DNA of 64,000 nt. It comes from Epiperipatus broadwayi. Taxonomy: Eukaryota > Onychophora > Udeonychophora > Euonychophora > Peripatidae. Under the pieces are notes generated by a model. The model was not told the origin of the DNA. It made no database searches and worked only from the letters and a program-made list of their open reading frames with translations. Made by a program: the position numbers and the translations under genes. The DNA lies in the NCBI GenBank assembly GCA_028023455.1, contig JAQFVV010000017.1, positions 1,732,501 to 1,796,500 of the forward strand, given 5' to 3'. Shown here in pieces: positions 1-12,236 of this stretch (the first letter of the stretch is position 1; every line of letters begins with the position of its first letter).

Positions 1-483
1 TAGGAAGATAGGTAGGTGTATGTCAGATCAGAAAAGTATTAATAAAAGCATTATTTAAAATTTTTTAAAGAGGACGATTAGTGGCAAATCTAAAGATAGT
101 GTACTATTGAAAGTCAGTGCTACAAGGTGTGAATCATGGTAGTGTTGGCCCAAGATGAAAATGATAGCTAAAATAATAATGGATTGGACGGAGAAGCTTT
201 TTTGGCAAAAGAAAAAAAAATTTTTTCCATTACATTATCAGACAATTAATCATTGATTATTTAATTGCTATCATTGATTTTTTTATAGTTCATTTATTTA
301 TTTATCTATCATCTAAGTTATAAAATTAAAATTGTCTACTTTTTATTCTTTGATTGTTAACTTATAATAACATTGCAAACATATGATAGGTATTTTTCAG
401 ATATAATGAAAGTGACATTTTATAAAGCAGGTTAAGATTCTTTTCTGTTATCTTCACTGTAATTCAGTCAGTCTGTTTAGAAG
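1..483. other. AT-rich non-coding sequence
   Basis: I see no gene, RNA or recognisable repeat here. The sequence lies in the RUVBL1 intron (or intron group) upstream of the exon at 3420 and leads into the 3' end of the minus-strand RTE-type LINE. Confidence 0.5.
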
Positions 484-2445
484 TATAACTTTATACATAT
501 CAACATTTTTTATTGATTATCAATCCTCTTCCGGATGTTCACACCAAGTTTAATTCAGTTTCTTCAATATCTAACTTCTCACATTCACATCACCTGAGGA
601 AACTTCCTTATTTCATCTGTCTATCTTACATATGGTCTATTTGTGGGCCTTTTCCATCTGTCATTCTCTCTTCTATTAATATGTCCAACCAATTCCATTT
701 CATTCTTTTAATTCCTTCTCTGATGTTGGTGATATTTGTTTGTTCTCACCCATAATGTTTCATTGTCAATCTCTTCTTGCTACTCCTAACAAACATCTCT
801 CCATATTTGTTAAGGGTATGAAGTCTATACATTAAGTATTCAAATATCATATCCATAAGTAAAAATTGTTAAAATACATTTATTAAAAACCTTCCTTTTC
901 AAACACATTATCTTATTTCCTTTTAATATTATTTCCACCAAAACCACCCCATTCAAATTTAGTGCTATGATTAATTTCAATAGGAAAAACTGTCCATACA
1001 GTAGTACCATTCAGTGCAAGCCAGAGTAATCATGTGATGTTTAATGATTAATTTTACCAATTATGTTTTTATCTGTCTTAATAATCTGACCAAGGTATTT
1101 GTACTTCTTAACTTCTAATGCATGATTATCTGTCTTTTTTTCCCCTTCTTCTGAGAAAATCCATTGAACTTTACTTTAGTCTTATTAATTAGCATTTATC
1201 TCTAATCTAACTTTCTTATTTTCATCGGATAACTCTTACATTTCCTGATGCTCTCACATATTATTTGCAAAAATAACTACAACGTCTGCAAATTGTTAAT
1301 GATTTATGTCATCTCTCTTTTTAGTAAGAGTTCCATCTTTTCTTCTTATTTTAGATATAAGTTTCCTACCAATACCAAAATATTGTTTTACACTCTTCAT
1401 ACTTATTCTTTTCTACAGCTTTCCTTGCTAGATCACAATTATACTTTCTTATATCACTATCAACTCTTTTTTCGCACCATTTTACAAAATTTAAGACATT
1501 CAATCCTTCTTAATGCTTCGTTTTTATATATCTTCATATTCCTTCATTTCTTCATAAATTCTCATGTCTCAGTAGAAATTTATTGATCAATTGCTGCTTT
1601 TTTCTACTAGCTATCTTTGTTGCACTTTTTAATGTGTATCAGTTATTTTCCAATTAATTTCATTCAAATCTGAATTATGTTCAAAATCTATTAATACTTG
1701 AAAATGATTTTCAAGATCTAATTTAAATTCATTAGAGTGTTTCTGAAGATTAGAAATATCAACTTGTAGATATTGGTTTTTTAAATAATTTTTCTCTCTA
1801 GTTTTGAAATATGTATTTTCTGTTAGTCAGAATATAATCCAATTCTGCTGTACCTTCATTTGGATACTTCCATGTCCATTTCCTTTTAACATTTTTCTCA
1901 AAAAAAAGAATTCATAATATAAAGTTTTTCTTTTTCTGCAAACTCCACAAGTCTATATCCTCTCTCATTTCTATTACCATAACCAAAATTACCCACAGCA
2001 CTTTCATCTTTCATTTTTTTTTACCAATTCTAGCATCAAAGTCTCCCATAACAATGTTAAAAAGTTGTTTAGTCTGATCTAAAGCCTTTTGTACATCCAT
2101 ATAAAAATCTTCTACTACTTCATCATTATGAGAACTTAAACCTGAATTATCTGCATTTGGTATCTGCTATTAAGTTGAACAACTAATCTTGCCTGTCGGT
2201 CTGATACACCATTAATTTCCACAATGTTGTTCTTCCATTTTTTATTTATAATGAATGCTTCTCCACTTGCACTTCCAATATTTGTGCCTTTGTAGTAGAG
2301 TGCGTGTTCACTTTTTACACCAATTGTCACTTCACCTTTTCTTCTACATTCACAAAGTTCAATAATGTCTCATTTAATATTAGACAGTTCTTCCAATTCC
2401 TGAAATCTTTATTTACTTTAAAGTGATCAGCAATTGTAAGTACCT
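484..2445 (-). mobile_element. Degenerate RTE-type LINE (endonuclease and RT remnants)
   Basis: Read on the minus strand, this is a decayed non-LTR retrotransposon ORF. The best-preserved part is the apurinic-type endonuclease: 64 open codons at 2330-2136 (including INKKWKNNIVEIN and QMQIIQV), then after a frameshift a VMGDFDARIG block near 2060 and WTWKYPNE...ELDYILT near 1850. Further on is the region after RT motif C (LSDENKKVRLEIN, KYKYLGQIIKTDKN, about 1230-1060). A C-terminal ERCLLGVARRD stretch lies near 790 and NGIGWTY near 690. This order and these blocks are those of RTE-like endonuclease/RT proteins often mis-named craniofacial-development-protein-2-like. Stops and frameshifts are frequent, so it is dead. 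A short copy of repeat R1 interrupts it at about 963-1048. The clade is assigned from motif style, not from a tree. Confidence 0.75.
963..1048 (-). repeat. Fragment of dispersed repeat R1 inserted in the RTE LINE
   Basis: The plus strand shows AAAACTGTCCATACAGTAG, then ACCATTCAGTGCAAGCCAGA and GTAATCATGTGATGTTTAAT. These match the edge of the R1 repeat array at 35.1-36.8 kb (AAACTCTCCATATAGTAGTG and CCACTCAGTGCCAACCAGAG). The LINE reading frame resumes on both sides, so the repeat is a later insertion. Confidence 0.65.
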
Positions 2446-3419
2446 AAATAAAAAGTTATCATCAAATGGTAGTCTGGGTCTTCAATTGAGATTCTTAGCA
2501 CCCTATGCTTTCGGCCACCAATCACTGCCCATGTTAGTGACTTTGTAGTGTCTTGGGCATAAGGGCCGTGATTTATTTTTGTCTCTCATGATTGCAATCT
2601 ATTTGAAAAAAATTTTCACTCTCACACACGTTGTTCATTCTGCCTTATCAGGCAGCTGAGAAGAAAGACTATGATATTTCTTGATCCTAAACTCAGAAGT
2701 TAAAAGCCAATAAAGTCATTATGCTGGCTAATGTATGTTGGTGAGCAGCCCATCTATGTTCCCATACTATATGAATAATCACATAGTAATAACAGCTGCA
2801 ACAAGAATATATGGACATTAGGAATTTGCCCTGGTCGGTTCCTTTAAGGCTTGCAAACTCCTTTCTGCAGCTTAGATTGTAAATGTGTTTAATTTGATCT
2901 TTATTTACACATTTGTTTGTGCAAGCGTTATAATATAAGTGCATAATTATCTCCATGTACAAAATGGTTTTTCTTACCATCTATCACCTGACTAATACGT
3001 ATGTGAAATCTCAACATTAGACATACGTAAGTACCGAAATTTTTATTATTAGATATTGTCAAATCCAACTCAATTTAATTAAGGCAGTTAGTTATATATA
3101 TAAATTTCTCCACAGTGATTTATTATCTGTCTGGTTTTCTAAACTGCTCAAAGGCATATTTGTTATTATGATAATGTAATTCATTCATCTCTTTACAGAT
3201 TTTTTACTTTACCATCACTCTAATTTAGATCGTTTTTATATGACTGAAAGAATATATTTTAATATTAAAAAATCTGCTTACTAATTGAACATTATAATCA
3301 GTATCTATATATACTATACTGCATTGTAAAGTATATATATATCTTGTTATATAATACATCAGCATTAGTTTTAATCCTGTCATCATTGTTAATTTTTTTT
3401 TTTTTAATTTAAATTTTAG
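2446..3419. other. Intronic sequence ending in the 3' splice site of the RUVBL1 exon
   Basis: No coding sequence is recognised. The stretch ends in a pyrimidine tract (T-run at 3392-3405) and the AG acceptor at 3418-3419. AT microsatellite-like patches occur near 3095-3105 and 3305-3345. Confidence 0.6.
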
Positions 3420-3577
3420 GATATGGGAAAACTGTTAGTCATGTAATTATTGGATTGAAAACTGCCAAGGGTACTAAGCAGTTGAAGTTGGATCCATCTA
3501 TTTATGAAAGTTTGCAAAAAGAAAAAGTAGAAGTTGGTGATGTCATTTATATAGAAGCAAACAGTGGAGCTGTCAAG
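3420..3577 (+). CDS. RUVBL1: RUVBL1 (Pontin, RuvB-like 1) internal exon
   Basis: The exon begins with the last two bases of a split Gly codon (GA) and then encodes [20 protein letters not shown], continuing through [20 protein letters not shown] to [12 protein letters not shown]. This matches the start of domain II (the OB-fold insertion) of the AAA+ ATPase RUVBL1, which works with RUVBL2 in INO80, SWR1/SRCAP, TIP60 and R2TP complexes in the nucleus and cytoplasm. The acceptor is a T-rich tract plus TTTTAG, and the donor is AAG|GTAGGTG at 3578. The exon ends on a whole codon (phase 0), which fits the next exon at 61352. The preceding exon, ending just before the split Gly, is not in the window. 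Residue identity to animal RUVBL1 is high by eye, with no break. Confidence 0.95.
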
Positions 3578-5187
3578 GTAGGTGAATTTGCTCTTCAACT
3601 CGCTTAATACAATTTTCGTCGTGCCTTTTGCCACCACTATAAAATGTTAGGCTCCACCTAAGACTCAGGTAATTACTTTGGTAGGCGTTATGTCTGCCTT
3701 TACTTGGAAAATTGAATGGAAATGTTGATGATAGTATTCCAGACAAGACAGCCATTTAATTGCCCCCCACCCCCTTAAATAATTTGATTCAGCTGATGTT
3801 CAGTTGACTGCCATTTGTTTATAGGCTTGGAACAAGAAAAGAAAAGAAAAAAATATTTCTTATCCTTTTTTCTCTATTCTTTTTTTAAAGAAAAAAAAAT
3901 AGTTTATGTTTTAATTCTAAAGTACTGCATATCTTTAATAATAAGGTATCAGTTTATTTTACAGTTTATTGTTTGTTTTTTATTGAATATATATATTTAA
4001 ATTAGTATTTTTAAAACATATATATACACTTGCGTAAATGTATCTTGTACGTGTGTGTGTATATACATGTTAATGGTATATAAGTTGATTATTAAACTAA
4101 ATCTTCGGAGATGCCAATTTCTGAAGACCTTTTACAAAATGTAGTTATAAACAAGCAACGAGATAAATTCGTTTTAATTGAAAGTAATTATCGAAAAGTT
4201 GTAAAATCTAAAACATAGTTTATTAACAAAGAAATGATCGAAAAGTTGTAAAATCTAAAAATCATGTCAATACTATATTTATAATTAAAACTTTTATTAG
4301 ACCGATCCAAATATAAAATAGCTTCTTTAAGAATTCTGAGTTTTATTTCTTCTTTTGACTCTTAAGTGATTCTTTATTAAAACTGATAACATCTTTTGTC
4401 TACTTACGTTATCCTTATGATGGCAATTGCTTTCCATTTCTTTTGTTTAATCTCAGTATTAAAGCTGTATTGTAAACATTTTCTTTTCTTTTTTCTAGTA
4501 TTGAGATATAAATATTTTATATAAAATGTACTAATATCTCATAATAATAGCACAATGTGTTGTCACTTGAATAAATAGAAATTGCCATTTTATATTTTAA
4601 ACATTATCGATGCATATGGTAAGAAACAGGATGAGATGGAAGTTATTTTACTACTTTTTTTTTTTTTTTACTTTTTTGATTTTACTGTTATATTTTTTCA
4701 GTTGCTCACATTTTATTAACTATTTTGTTATCACAATTAATAAACATTTATAAACAAAAACCACATTTTAAAAAATTACAATATTCTAATAAAGTAACCC
4801 AAGCATGTAATTACATAACATTTTGCATAGTCTGGTTTAATTGAAAAATATATAAACTTTTATTACTGTGAAATATTAAGCTATACTTTCTTTACAAAGA
4901 ATATTGGAAACAGTTTTATAAAGTCTATACTATTTATTAAACAAATTAAATGTAATTAGAGAGGGTTTGAACCCAGACTTTCAACCTCCCTTCAGTTGTC
5001 CACTCCATCTTATACAACCAATACACATGACCAAATCTAGCTTAAGTATATATACTACTATTTAAACAAGTTAGATATATTATTTGAAACTTCATTATAT
5101 TCTTTTCATTGCCATCACCCCCCCCCCCCTCCATATTTTAGCTGCTCGTTTTGATCTTGGAACTAGTTACATGTAAAGAATCATTTT
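3578..5187. other. Intronic, no gene seen
   Basis: AT-rich sequence. A short tandem duplication has an offset of about 47 nt (TCGAAAAGTTGTAAAATCTA at 4191 and 4238). There is a GT/TA-rich microsatellite near 4050-4075. Near 4960-4980, GGGTTTGAACCC resembles an RNA polymerase III B box, but no convincing tRNA fold or A box accompanies it. A C-run lies at 5119-5129. Confidence 0.5.
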
Positions 5188-7690
5188 TTGCCTTACCAGA
5201 AGAGTTCTAAAAAGCCAGGAATAATTATACTAAGTGGCGATCTAAACTGTACATATAAAGACCTTCTAAAAGTATTAAAGAATAAAATGAATGAAGTGTC
5301 CTTGTACCCATTGCAAGATAAATACTCAATCAATGCATACTCCTTTTTCAATAGTAGGACCACATCACTTATAGATCTATTTTTTGTTTTGGAACATAAA
5401 GTAAACAATGCAAAATGTTCTACTTCACTGGTTGGCTTTACAGATCATCTCAGTGTGCAGCTAAAGATAATGATTATAGACAGATTATAAGTGAATATAG
5501 ATTTTTCTATTAAAAGGAATATTACTGATCAGATTAACTTTACAACTGATCCAAATATCATATTTTTTAATAATAATAAACCATTATACAAGATGCACAA
5601 GCTTGCCACCCTGTATTGTGTACTATAAGATAAAGAAAGAACTTTCTGAGTTATGCAAGAAAAAATATAAAAAAAAATTATCAATGAATCAAATAAAATA
5701 TAAAGTATTAGAAATACAAAAAACATTACAAGATTTAACAAGTCTCAGACCAAATCAAGAATACAGGATGTATACAGTAATCTATATCAACAAATGCAAC
5801 AAGAAAATCAAATAATGACAATTAGAAAGTTAATATGTAATTTAGGAAAATCATCAAAGCCATTGATTAATTATGCAAAAGTTTACATATCACGCACTAA
5901 GGGTGCTGCAATAAAGAAGGATGAAGACAGCTTTGCATCGGGAATATATATATGTTGATGACTATATGTTGGAAAAGCTAAAAATAAAATTTAGTGAAAA
6001 TAGATGTGATATAAGCATTGTAATGGAAGAGCAAAGAGAATATATAACAAAGGATGAAATACAACATGAAATTAATAAACTAAAGATGCAAATAACATTG
6101 GCAAATGATTCAATTCTATCATCTGTATACAAGTTAATGGTTTATGCATTAAAACAAGCAATGTGGAAATACTTTAGTCAGATGTATTATGAAAGAATTG
6201 AATGGCCATACTTGAATAATAGGATAATTTTTAACCTCAAAAAGAATGTCAGTTCAGATACCAGGAATGAATAATCTGAGACATATTTCAATTGAGGATA
6301 TTGGCTCAAAAATGTTAGGCCGAATATTATTAAAAAGACTACACCAATTGATAAATGATAAAATTTTATCTGCACGTCATGCTATAAAAGGGAGATGAGC
6401 AGTCATTGCAGTTATAAAAATCCAGGAAGCAATAAAATATGCTAAAGAATTGAAATTAACACAATACTACGCTATACAAATAGATTTTTAAGTCAGCATT
6501 TGATTTGGTAAATTGGTCATACCTGATAGAAGCATTAAATAACCTAATGCCAGAACACAAATATCTAGTCCAGGTAATTGAAAACTATATAAAAAATGGT
6601 AGAATATCAAAAAAAAATTTGCGAGAAAATCAAACTTATTTATCCCAAAGAAGGGAATCCCACAGGGCTCATCATCGGCTGCACTCCTATTTGCTATTTA
6701 TATAGATCCTTTGGTAAAAAATATAGAGGGGCAAATATCTGATCTTTATCTATCACATTTGGGTATGAAGATAGGTGTAACTGCTTTTATAGATGATATA
6801 ATAATATTTCAAAACAGTTATAATATGCAGGTAGTCATTAATATTCTAGAAAATTTTTAAATAAAAACAAGTTCGTATATCCAACCAATAAAATCTGCAG
6901 CATGACAACTTGCTACAAGTAAAAGGTGCTGTACAATTATCAAGCCATTCCATCGGTCTTTTTGCGAATACCATTATATATGTCTAAAACTAGTATGAAC
7001 AATTATTTAAATAAAATAATAATGGAGAAAATTGAACAAAAAATTAAAAATTTTTCATTGATAAGACTCTATGAGTTACAAGAGTGAAAATGGGATAGCA
7101 AAGAAATATATTTGGGGGAAAACATCAAGACTGCTGTCAATTTCAACATTGTAATTACCAATTAACCAGATAGGACTTAACCGGATTGATCCACGAGTTT
7201 ATGTATCTTAAACTAAAGCTGGAACATACATGAATGTAATACAAAGTCAATGTTTTTAACCACCAATATGTGATATAAAATACTTAGTGAAATAGAAAAG
7301 AAAGACCTTTCATGGCAGATTTATTTATAGCATACAAAGACTTACAAGATGAATTGAACGTAACCAACTTGTTCAACATAAAATATAGGGATTTAAAAAG
7401 GCAAATGGATAGGAAGGGATTTTCTTGGGTAGAGATGTTAAAAAAGTGTTTTTTTTTTTCATGTGTCAAAGCATTCCAGTCAATATGTGCTCCTAAACCT
7501 TAACATGAAATTTTTTTTAAATTAATGAATGGTATACTTCCAACAACAACATATCTAAATAAGAGATTAAATATGAGTCTGGAAACATGATGTATATTTT
7601 GTAGAACCTGAGACGAGATATTTTTGCATTTGTTTGAGGAATACAGTACATTTAAACAAATAAGAAATAAAGTGTGTGTAATATATTATT
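5188..7690 (+). mobile_element. Degenerate, 5'-truncated LINE (endonuclease to C terminus)
   Basis: A plus-strand non-LTR retrotransposon relic. The part from 5188 to 5490 is open and holds the second half of an apurinic-type endonuclease: LSGDLNCTYKDLL, then TTSLIDLFFV, then FTDHLSVQLK (the D/N, D and DH catalytic blocks). RT pieces follow in several frames: TKDEIQHEINKLKMQ (5921-6274), KKGIPQGSSSAALLFAIYID near 6650-6710 (motif B), and AFIDDIIIF near 6790 (motif C). A C-terminal Cys/His remnant lies near 7595-7650. Stops and shifts are frequent. The motif B/C style resembles LINE family B at 25-31 kb (jockey/I-like group by eye), but it is a different, older family. No 5' half of the endonuclease and no ORF1 were found upstream. 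Confidence 0.75.
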
Positions 7691-7694
7691 TCTA

Positions 7695-10110
7695 GACCAT
7701 GTGTATTTTCCCTCTTAAATATTTGATAAATTTCCAGTGCTCAAATTCACTCTCTGGCAAAAATTCTTCAAAAGCTGTCCATTCTTATTACATACATCAT
7801 CAATTTCTTCAGTATGCCCATTCATATCCCCTACAACCATTATTCTATTCCCTTTTTCTTTGAAACTCTGTATATTCTTAATTAGGCATTCATATATGAT
7901 ACTGTTCCACTCTATTATAGTTTGTCTATTTCCAGTAGATATATATACTATAGCCAACATCCATTCTTGTCTCCCTAACTTTATCTCAAACCACAAATGT
8001 TCTTGATATTTAGCAGTATTTAAATATTTTTTTTGACATAACTCCTATACCACCACCCCTTCTTTTTTTTTTTCTATTTATACCCTGCCATACCATGTCT
8101 TCCAGAATAGATTCTTATTCTTTTAGATGTATTTCCATTACTGCTACTACATCAAGCTCTTCATTTTTAACTACTTTGTTTAATTCCAGCCATTTTTTTG
8201 GCCTCCTACCATCTTGCATATTCAAAACCCCAATTTTAATAATTTCTTGTTTCCTAACTACTCTTTTATTAAATCTTTTGACTCTTTCTTTTGCATTACA
8301 TTTATAAATAACTCGCTTACCATTAATTTTACAGACCCATTCCCTAGCCACATCTACATTTATGTCTAAATCACCTATCGTTTGATTATTTCTTACATTC
8401 TGTCCATTCGTCTTCTTTCTGATAACATTGCCACTTACTTTCTGATAACATTGCCACTTAAAACCCCACCTCCCTTTATAAGTTTCCCGAACTATATTCT
8501 CTATACATCAAACTCCCTACTTCACTTCTACCCTTTGATTATTTCTTACATTCTGTTCATTCGACTTCTTTCTGATAACACTGCCACTTAAAACCACACA
8601 CCCCTTTATAAGTTTCACGAACTATATTATTTATACATCAAAAAACTGCCTAAAACTTCACTTTCTTGTATTTTTGTAAGTGCAATCCACCTTTACTATA
8701 TAACTCCCTCTTTTTAATAAAAAAATCCCACACATCCACAAACATAACATCATTTCTCTCACACATTTTTTTTTAATCTCTCATTTATAGAACATGTCCT
8801 ATCTAACATAAACCTCTTGTCAAATCTTACTTTAATCTTACTCAAATTCCTAATCAATTCTATGTACTCATCCATTACTCTCTCTGATGGCTCTGACAAA
8901 TTATTAGTTCCTACCATAACATACACATTTCTACTCTCTTGCTTTTTTACTTTATCTGTAATATCCCTAATTCTACCTCCATGCAAACATACTCTTACGT
9001 ACCTGTTTCTGTTTTCCCTTGCAATTTATATCTCCACATTCTCTAATTAGTGAATAGTCTACTTTCTCTGCTTCATCCATAACATTCTCTTCTACTTTCT
9101 GAACTTTTTTCCTTATCATTCCTATTCAATAACTCCTTTATCTGCTCACACTTCACTCTAACAATTTTAATTTTGCTTCTACATCCGTTATCTTTTCTTC
9201 TATATTACTTATTCTTTGGCCAACCATCTATCTCCATTGCACTATTAATTTTTCCACCTATATCTCATGTCACTCCATTAAACCCATATTCTACTCTATC
9301 TTCCTCAGTTACATTTTGCTCTATTTCCTGACTTTTTCTTTAAACTATCTACACTTAAAAACAACTTTATTACTCTTTTATCACATTTGCATACTGTCTA
9401 CATAACCATAAACCTTTACATACTTCCTAGTCTTACTTAAGCATTTCAAGTGATAAACCTCATCAAGGTATACTCTACCACAGCATGCCTAATTTTTTTC
9501 TGACTATTATATATGCATTGTGGAATACAAATGCAATCCATATTTCTTATTTTCCAAGTCACCTACTCCATATTTGACTTTATACTTCCTCTCCTACTCT
9601 TCAATCCCCTTTGCACAGAGGGATAAAAACTTTCTTTCAAAGATGATCGATCGATAACCACGTGTTGTTCGACCTTAAGTCTCCAAAACTCTATATTTTT
9701 TTTCAAATAAATCACTCTCTTTTTTAAATTAAAAAAATTCTTTAGTAGCAAAGTTAATAAAAAACCAACTAATCTTACATACAACTTAGTTATAAAATGT
9801 CCTTACATTAACACACCTTCAACACAATAATTTTCTTTTTTACTTCTATATTTAAAATGGCGAACAAAACACTTTCTAAATGTTAACAATTCCCGAACTT
9901 TCCAAATTCAGTCTATCTCTCTTGATCACAATTTACTCTCCACTTTCATACAACAAGCAAACAGTCTTTGTATCACCGATCTCAGATGACTAATGGCATA
10001 AAAAGGACAAAAAAACTTCAACTTAGCTTTCAGCACAGAATAATCACATCAGCACATCAAAGCAGCCAAACTATCCTACAGCAACTCCATCTAATGGACA
10101 TTATTTACAT
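7695..10110 (-). mobile_element. CR1-like LINE family A, 5' portion (ORF1 and start of ORF2)
   Basis: Minus-strand copy of the family whose best copy lies at 41.0-46.4 kb. ORF2 starts at 8351 (MAREWVCKINGKRVIYKCN) and the endonuclease continues at 7996-7715 (WFEIKLGRQEWMLAIVYI, MVVGDMNGHTEEIDD), breaking off around 7695. ORF1 remains lie upstream: the SGNH-type block VYVMVGTNNL at 8986-8759, a coiled-coil-like stretch near 9100-9230, and a PHD-finger relic near 9420-9540. About 550 nt beyond the PHD relic probably form the 5' UTR but do not resemble that of the 41-kb copy. The RT is absent, so the copy is 3'-truncated or interrupted at 7695, where it abuts the LINE ending at 7690. Confidence 0.85.
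8381..8650. repeat. Tandem duplication (offset 153 nt) between ORF1 and ORF2 of the LINE A copy
   Basis: TTTGATTATTTCTTACATTC occurs at 8381 and again at 8534, followed in both by CTTCTTTCTGATAACA, CTTTATAAGTTTC and ACGAACTATATT-like sequence. Inside the first unit TTTCTGATAACATTGCCACT is itself doubled. The duplicated part corresponds to the end of ORF1 and the ORF1-ORF2 spacer of the 41-kb copy. Confidence 0.8.
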
Positions 10111-10985
10111 TACATTACAATAAATATAATTAGTAAAATACATATATGTATATAAAAATGATTAAATTTACTACAATCCTTTTGTTTTTGCCCAACATAT
10201 AAGTACAAAATAATCTTAAAAGAAAATCTTTTTATTTTAAAATTATCACTCTAAAGTTTCCAATAATTTAACAATGCCTATTCTCCCCCCTCCCCCTATT
10301 GTACTCGATTTTTAACCATGATTATATTTTTGTAAAAAGAAACATCTTGAAAAGATTCCATTAAGGAATGAAAGCTGGGTTGATATATTAATTTTTTTTT
10401 GTTATTTATAGTGAGTTGTTTGTTTCAATTTCATTTTAAATTGATTATTTTTAATTTTATATATAAATGGAAACATTGTGGATATATTTTTTACATTGAA
10501 ATTTGTTTATTTAAAATATTTAGTAGTACCATATAGGAGATATTATCATTCAACTCTGCTGCAGAAATAAGAAGAAAGCGTTTCTGTTTGTGTTTGTTGA
10601 ATTTCAGAAGCTTTTAGCAGTTTAGAATCAAAAAAGGGACTTTTAATTAGATGAATAGGTAATAATTATATAATTTTAAAAGCATCCATGGGAATGGTTG
10701 TAGTAATGGGAAGCTGGTTTCAAATTGGAAGAGGCAGTAGACAAGAAGGTCAATTCACACCAACCATATTTTTCATATGTTTGAAAAAAGTAATATAGAC
10801 GGCCAAAAAAAGATTATCTCAAATGCATGTAATGAAAAATATGCAGATTATGTAGTAATCATTGAAAAAGAATGAAGAAACTCTGAAATCTGTATCAGAG
10901 ATGCTAAATGAGAAAACATAATTTTTTTTACATATAAACATAAGTTAAAATAAAACCAGTGATACTTAGAAAAGAGAAAGGAAGA
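10111..10985. other. Intronic, no gene seen
   Basis: AT-rich, with a pyrimidine/C tract near 10285-10300. No ORF, RNA or repeat recognised. Confidence 0.45.
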
Positions 10986-10992
10986 GAAAAAT

Positions 10993-12229
10993 AGTTTGTG
11001 TTCTGTTCTATCGTGTCACCCGCTTGACGGCGCTATTTCTAGTGAAATTTCTAGAAATATGCCATTTCCACAGCCAAGCAGATAGCCTTCTTTCTACGAT
11101 AAAACACAGAGAGTCCGGTTATTCGGCTGCCATCTACCGCTGTGGCTTTTTTCTATGCTAAAAGCACAGAAAAATGTCTTCATTGGCTGCTGTAGTTGCT
11201 TGTGTTACACACTTTATCGTAATGCCTGGGTTGTCTATTTTTGCTACAGTATCATGTGAGAGTGTGTTCACTGCATCATGTCTAAATAATTGAACTTTTC
11301 AGGTCCAACTTTTTTTTTCCCATGTGAACTGACCTATTGGTACCTTCTAACAGTTTTAACACTGTCGTCACTGTTTCATCGGGACTGTGTAATTCTCACA
11401 AATTGGAATTTAGGATGTGGCACAGCACTATTTCGAAGATCCCCATGAAAGTAACATCCGTGAGAAATCGGCCAAGACAAGTAAGATGGCTGTTTCGAAC
11501 TCTGAAAATTGGCAATTGCCAGACACTGGAATCTGATTTCATTTTAATAGTTTGTTATAATTATTAACTTTAGTGGGTAAATTGCAATCTTAATTTACTT
11601 TCTCCCCCCAATACGCAGTGTCTAATTAATTCCTCTCCAAAAAAGGGTAAAACTTATATTTATTTTTTATTACAAAAAGTATTGTAACTTTTCCGATCCA
11701 CACACACACGCACCCAAAGTAGCCCATCTCTGATTAATTACTGTCCAAATAAGTCTCTGCTATATTTACTATTATTTGTTTTTAAAAAAGTAACGTAACT
11801 TTTTATGGATTCACACACAAAAAAAATGCCACTCTGATTAATTACTGTCCCAAAAAGGTCAAAGTTAGCTTTCATTGTAAAATTTTGTTTGAATTTGTTA
11901 AATTTTGTGGGAGTTATAATATAATTGACTTTGAATTCAAAACACAGTGTCTGATTAATTAAGGTCCCAAAAAGGCTAAAATTTACTCTTATTTTCTATT
12001 AAAAAAGGAACGTAATTTTTTTATATATACATACATCCAAAAAAACCCAGTCTCAGGTTAATTACTGTCCAAATATGGTCTCTAATATACTATTAATTGC
12101 TATTTGAAAGTAACGTAATTTTTTATTGACACACACCCACACAAAAAGCCAGTCTGATTAATTACTGTCCCAGAAAGTCAGCTTACATTTTGCCATCAAG
12201 CAGCTGACACGATAGATCAGAACACTACT
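10993..12229. mobile_element. Non-autonomous DNA transposon with TIRs and internal minisatellite
   Basis: The ends are inverted repeats. The left end reads AGTTTGTGTTCTGTTCTATC then GTGTCACCCGCTTGACGGC. The right end, reverse-complemented, reads AGTAGTGTTCTGATCTATCG then TGTCAGCTGCTTGATGGC. The element is flanked by the direct repeat GAAAAAT (10986-10992 and 12230-12236), a likely target-site duplication. The inner TIR block GCTTGA(C/T)GGC recurs in the TIRs of both Merlin elements in this window, so a Merlin-derived non-autonomous element is plausible. No transposase is seen; the 76-codon ORF at 11337 is unlike anything I recognise. The left half (11000-11560) is noticeably richer in G+C than its surroundings. 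Confidence 0.75.
11600..12180. repeat. Minisatellite, six degenerate units of about 103-117 nt
   Basis: The anchor CTGATTAATTACTGTCC (variants allowed) recurs near 11617, 11731, 11833, 11949, 12051 and 12156. Each is followed by an AAAAAGG(T)-like stretch, a T-rich stretch with GTAACGTAA(C/T)TTTTT, and a CACACA-like run. It fills the right half of the TIR element. Confidence 0.8.
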
Positions 12230-12236
12230 GAAAAAT

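Noticed and set aside
4955-5035. tRNA gene suggested by GGGTTTGAACCC
   Set aside because: No acceptable A box, anticodon stem or acceptor pairing accompanies the B-box-like palindrome.
11337-11567. 76-codon ORF inside the 11-kb TIR element as a transposase
   Set aside because: Too short, with no DDE or zinc-finger pattern; probably chance.
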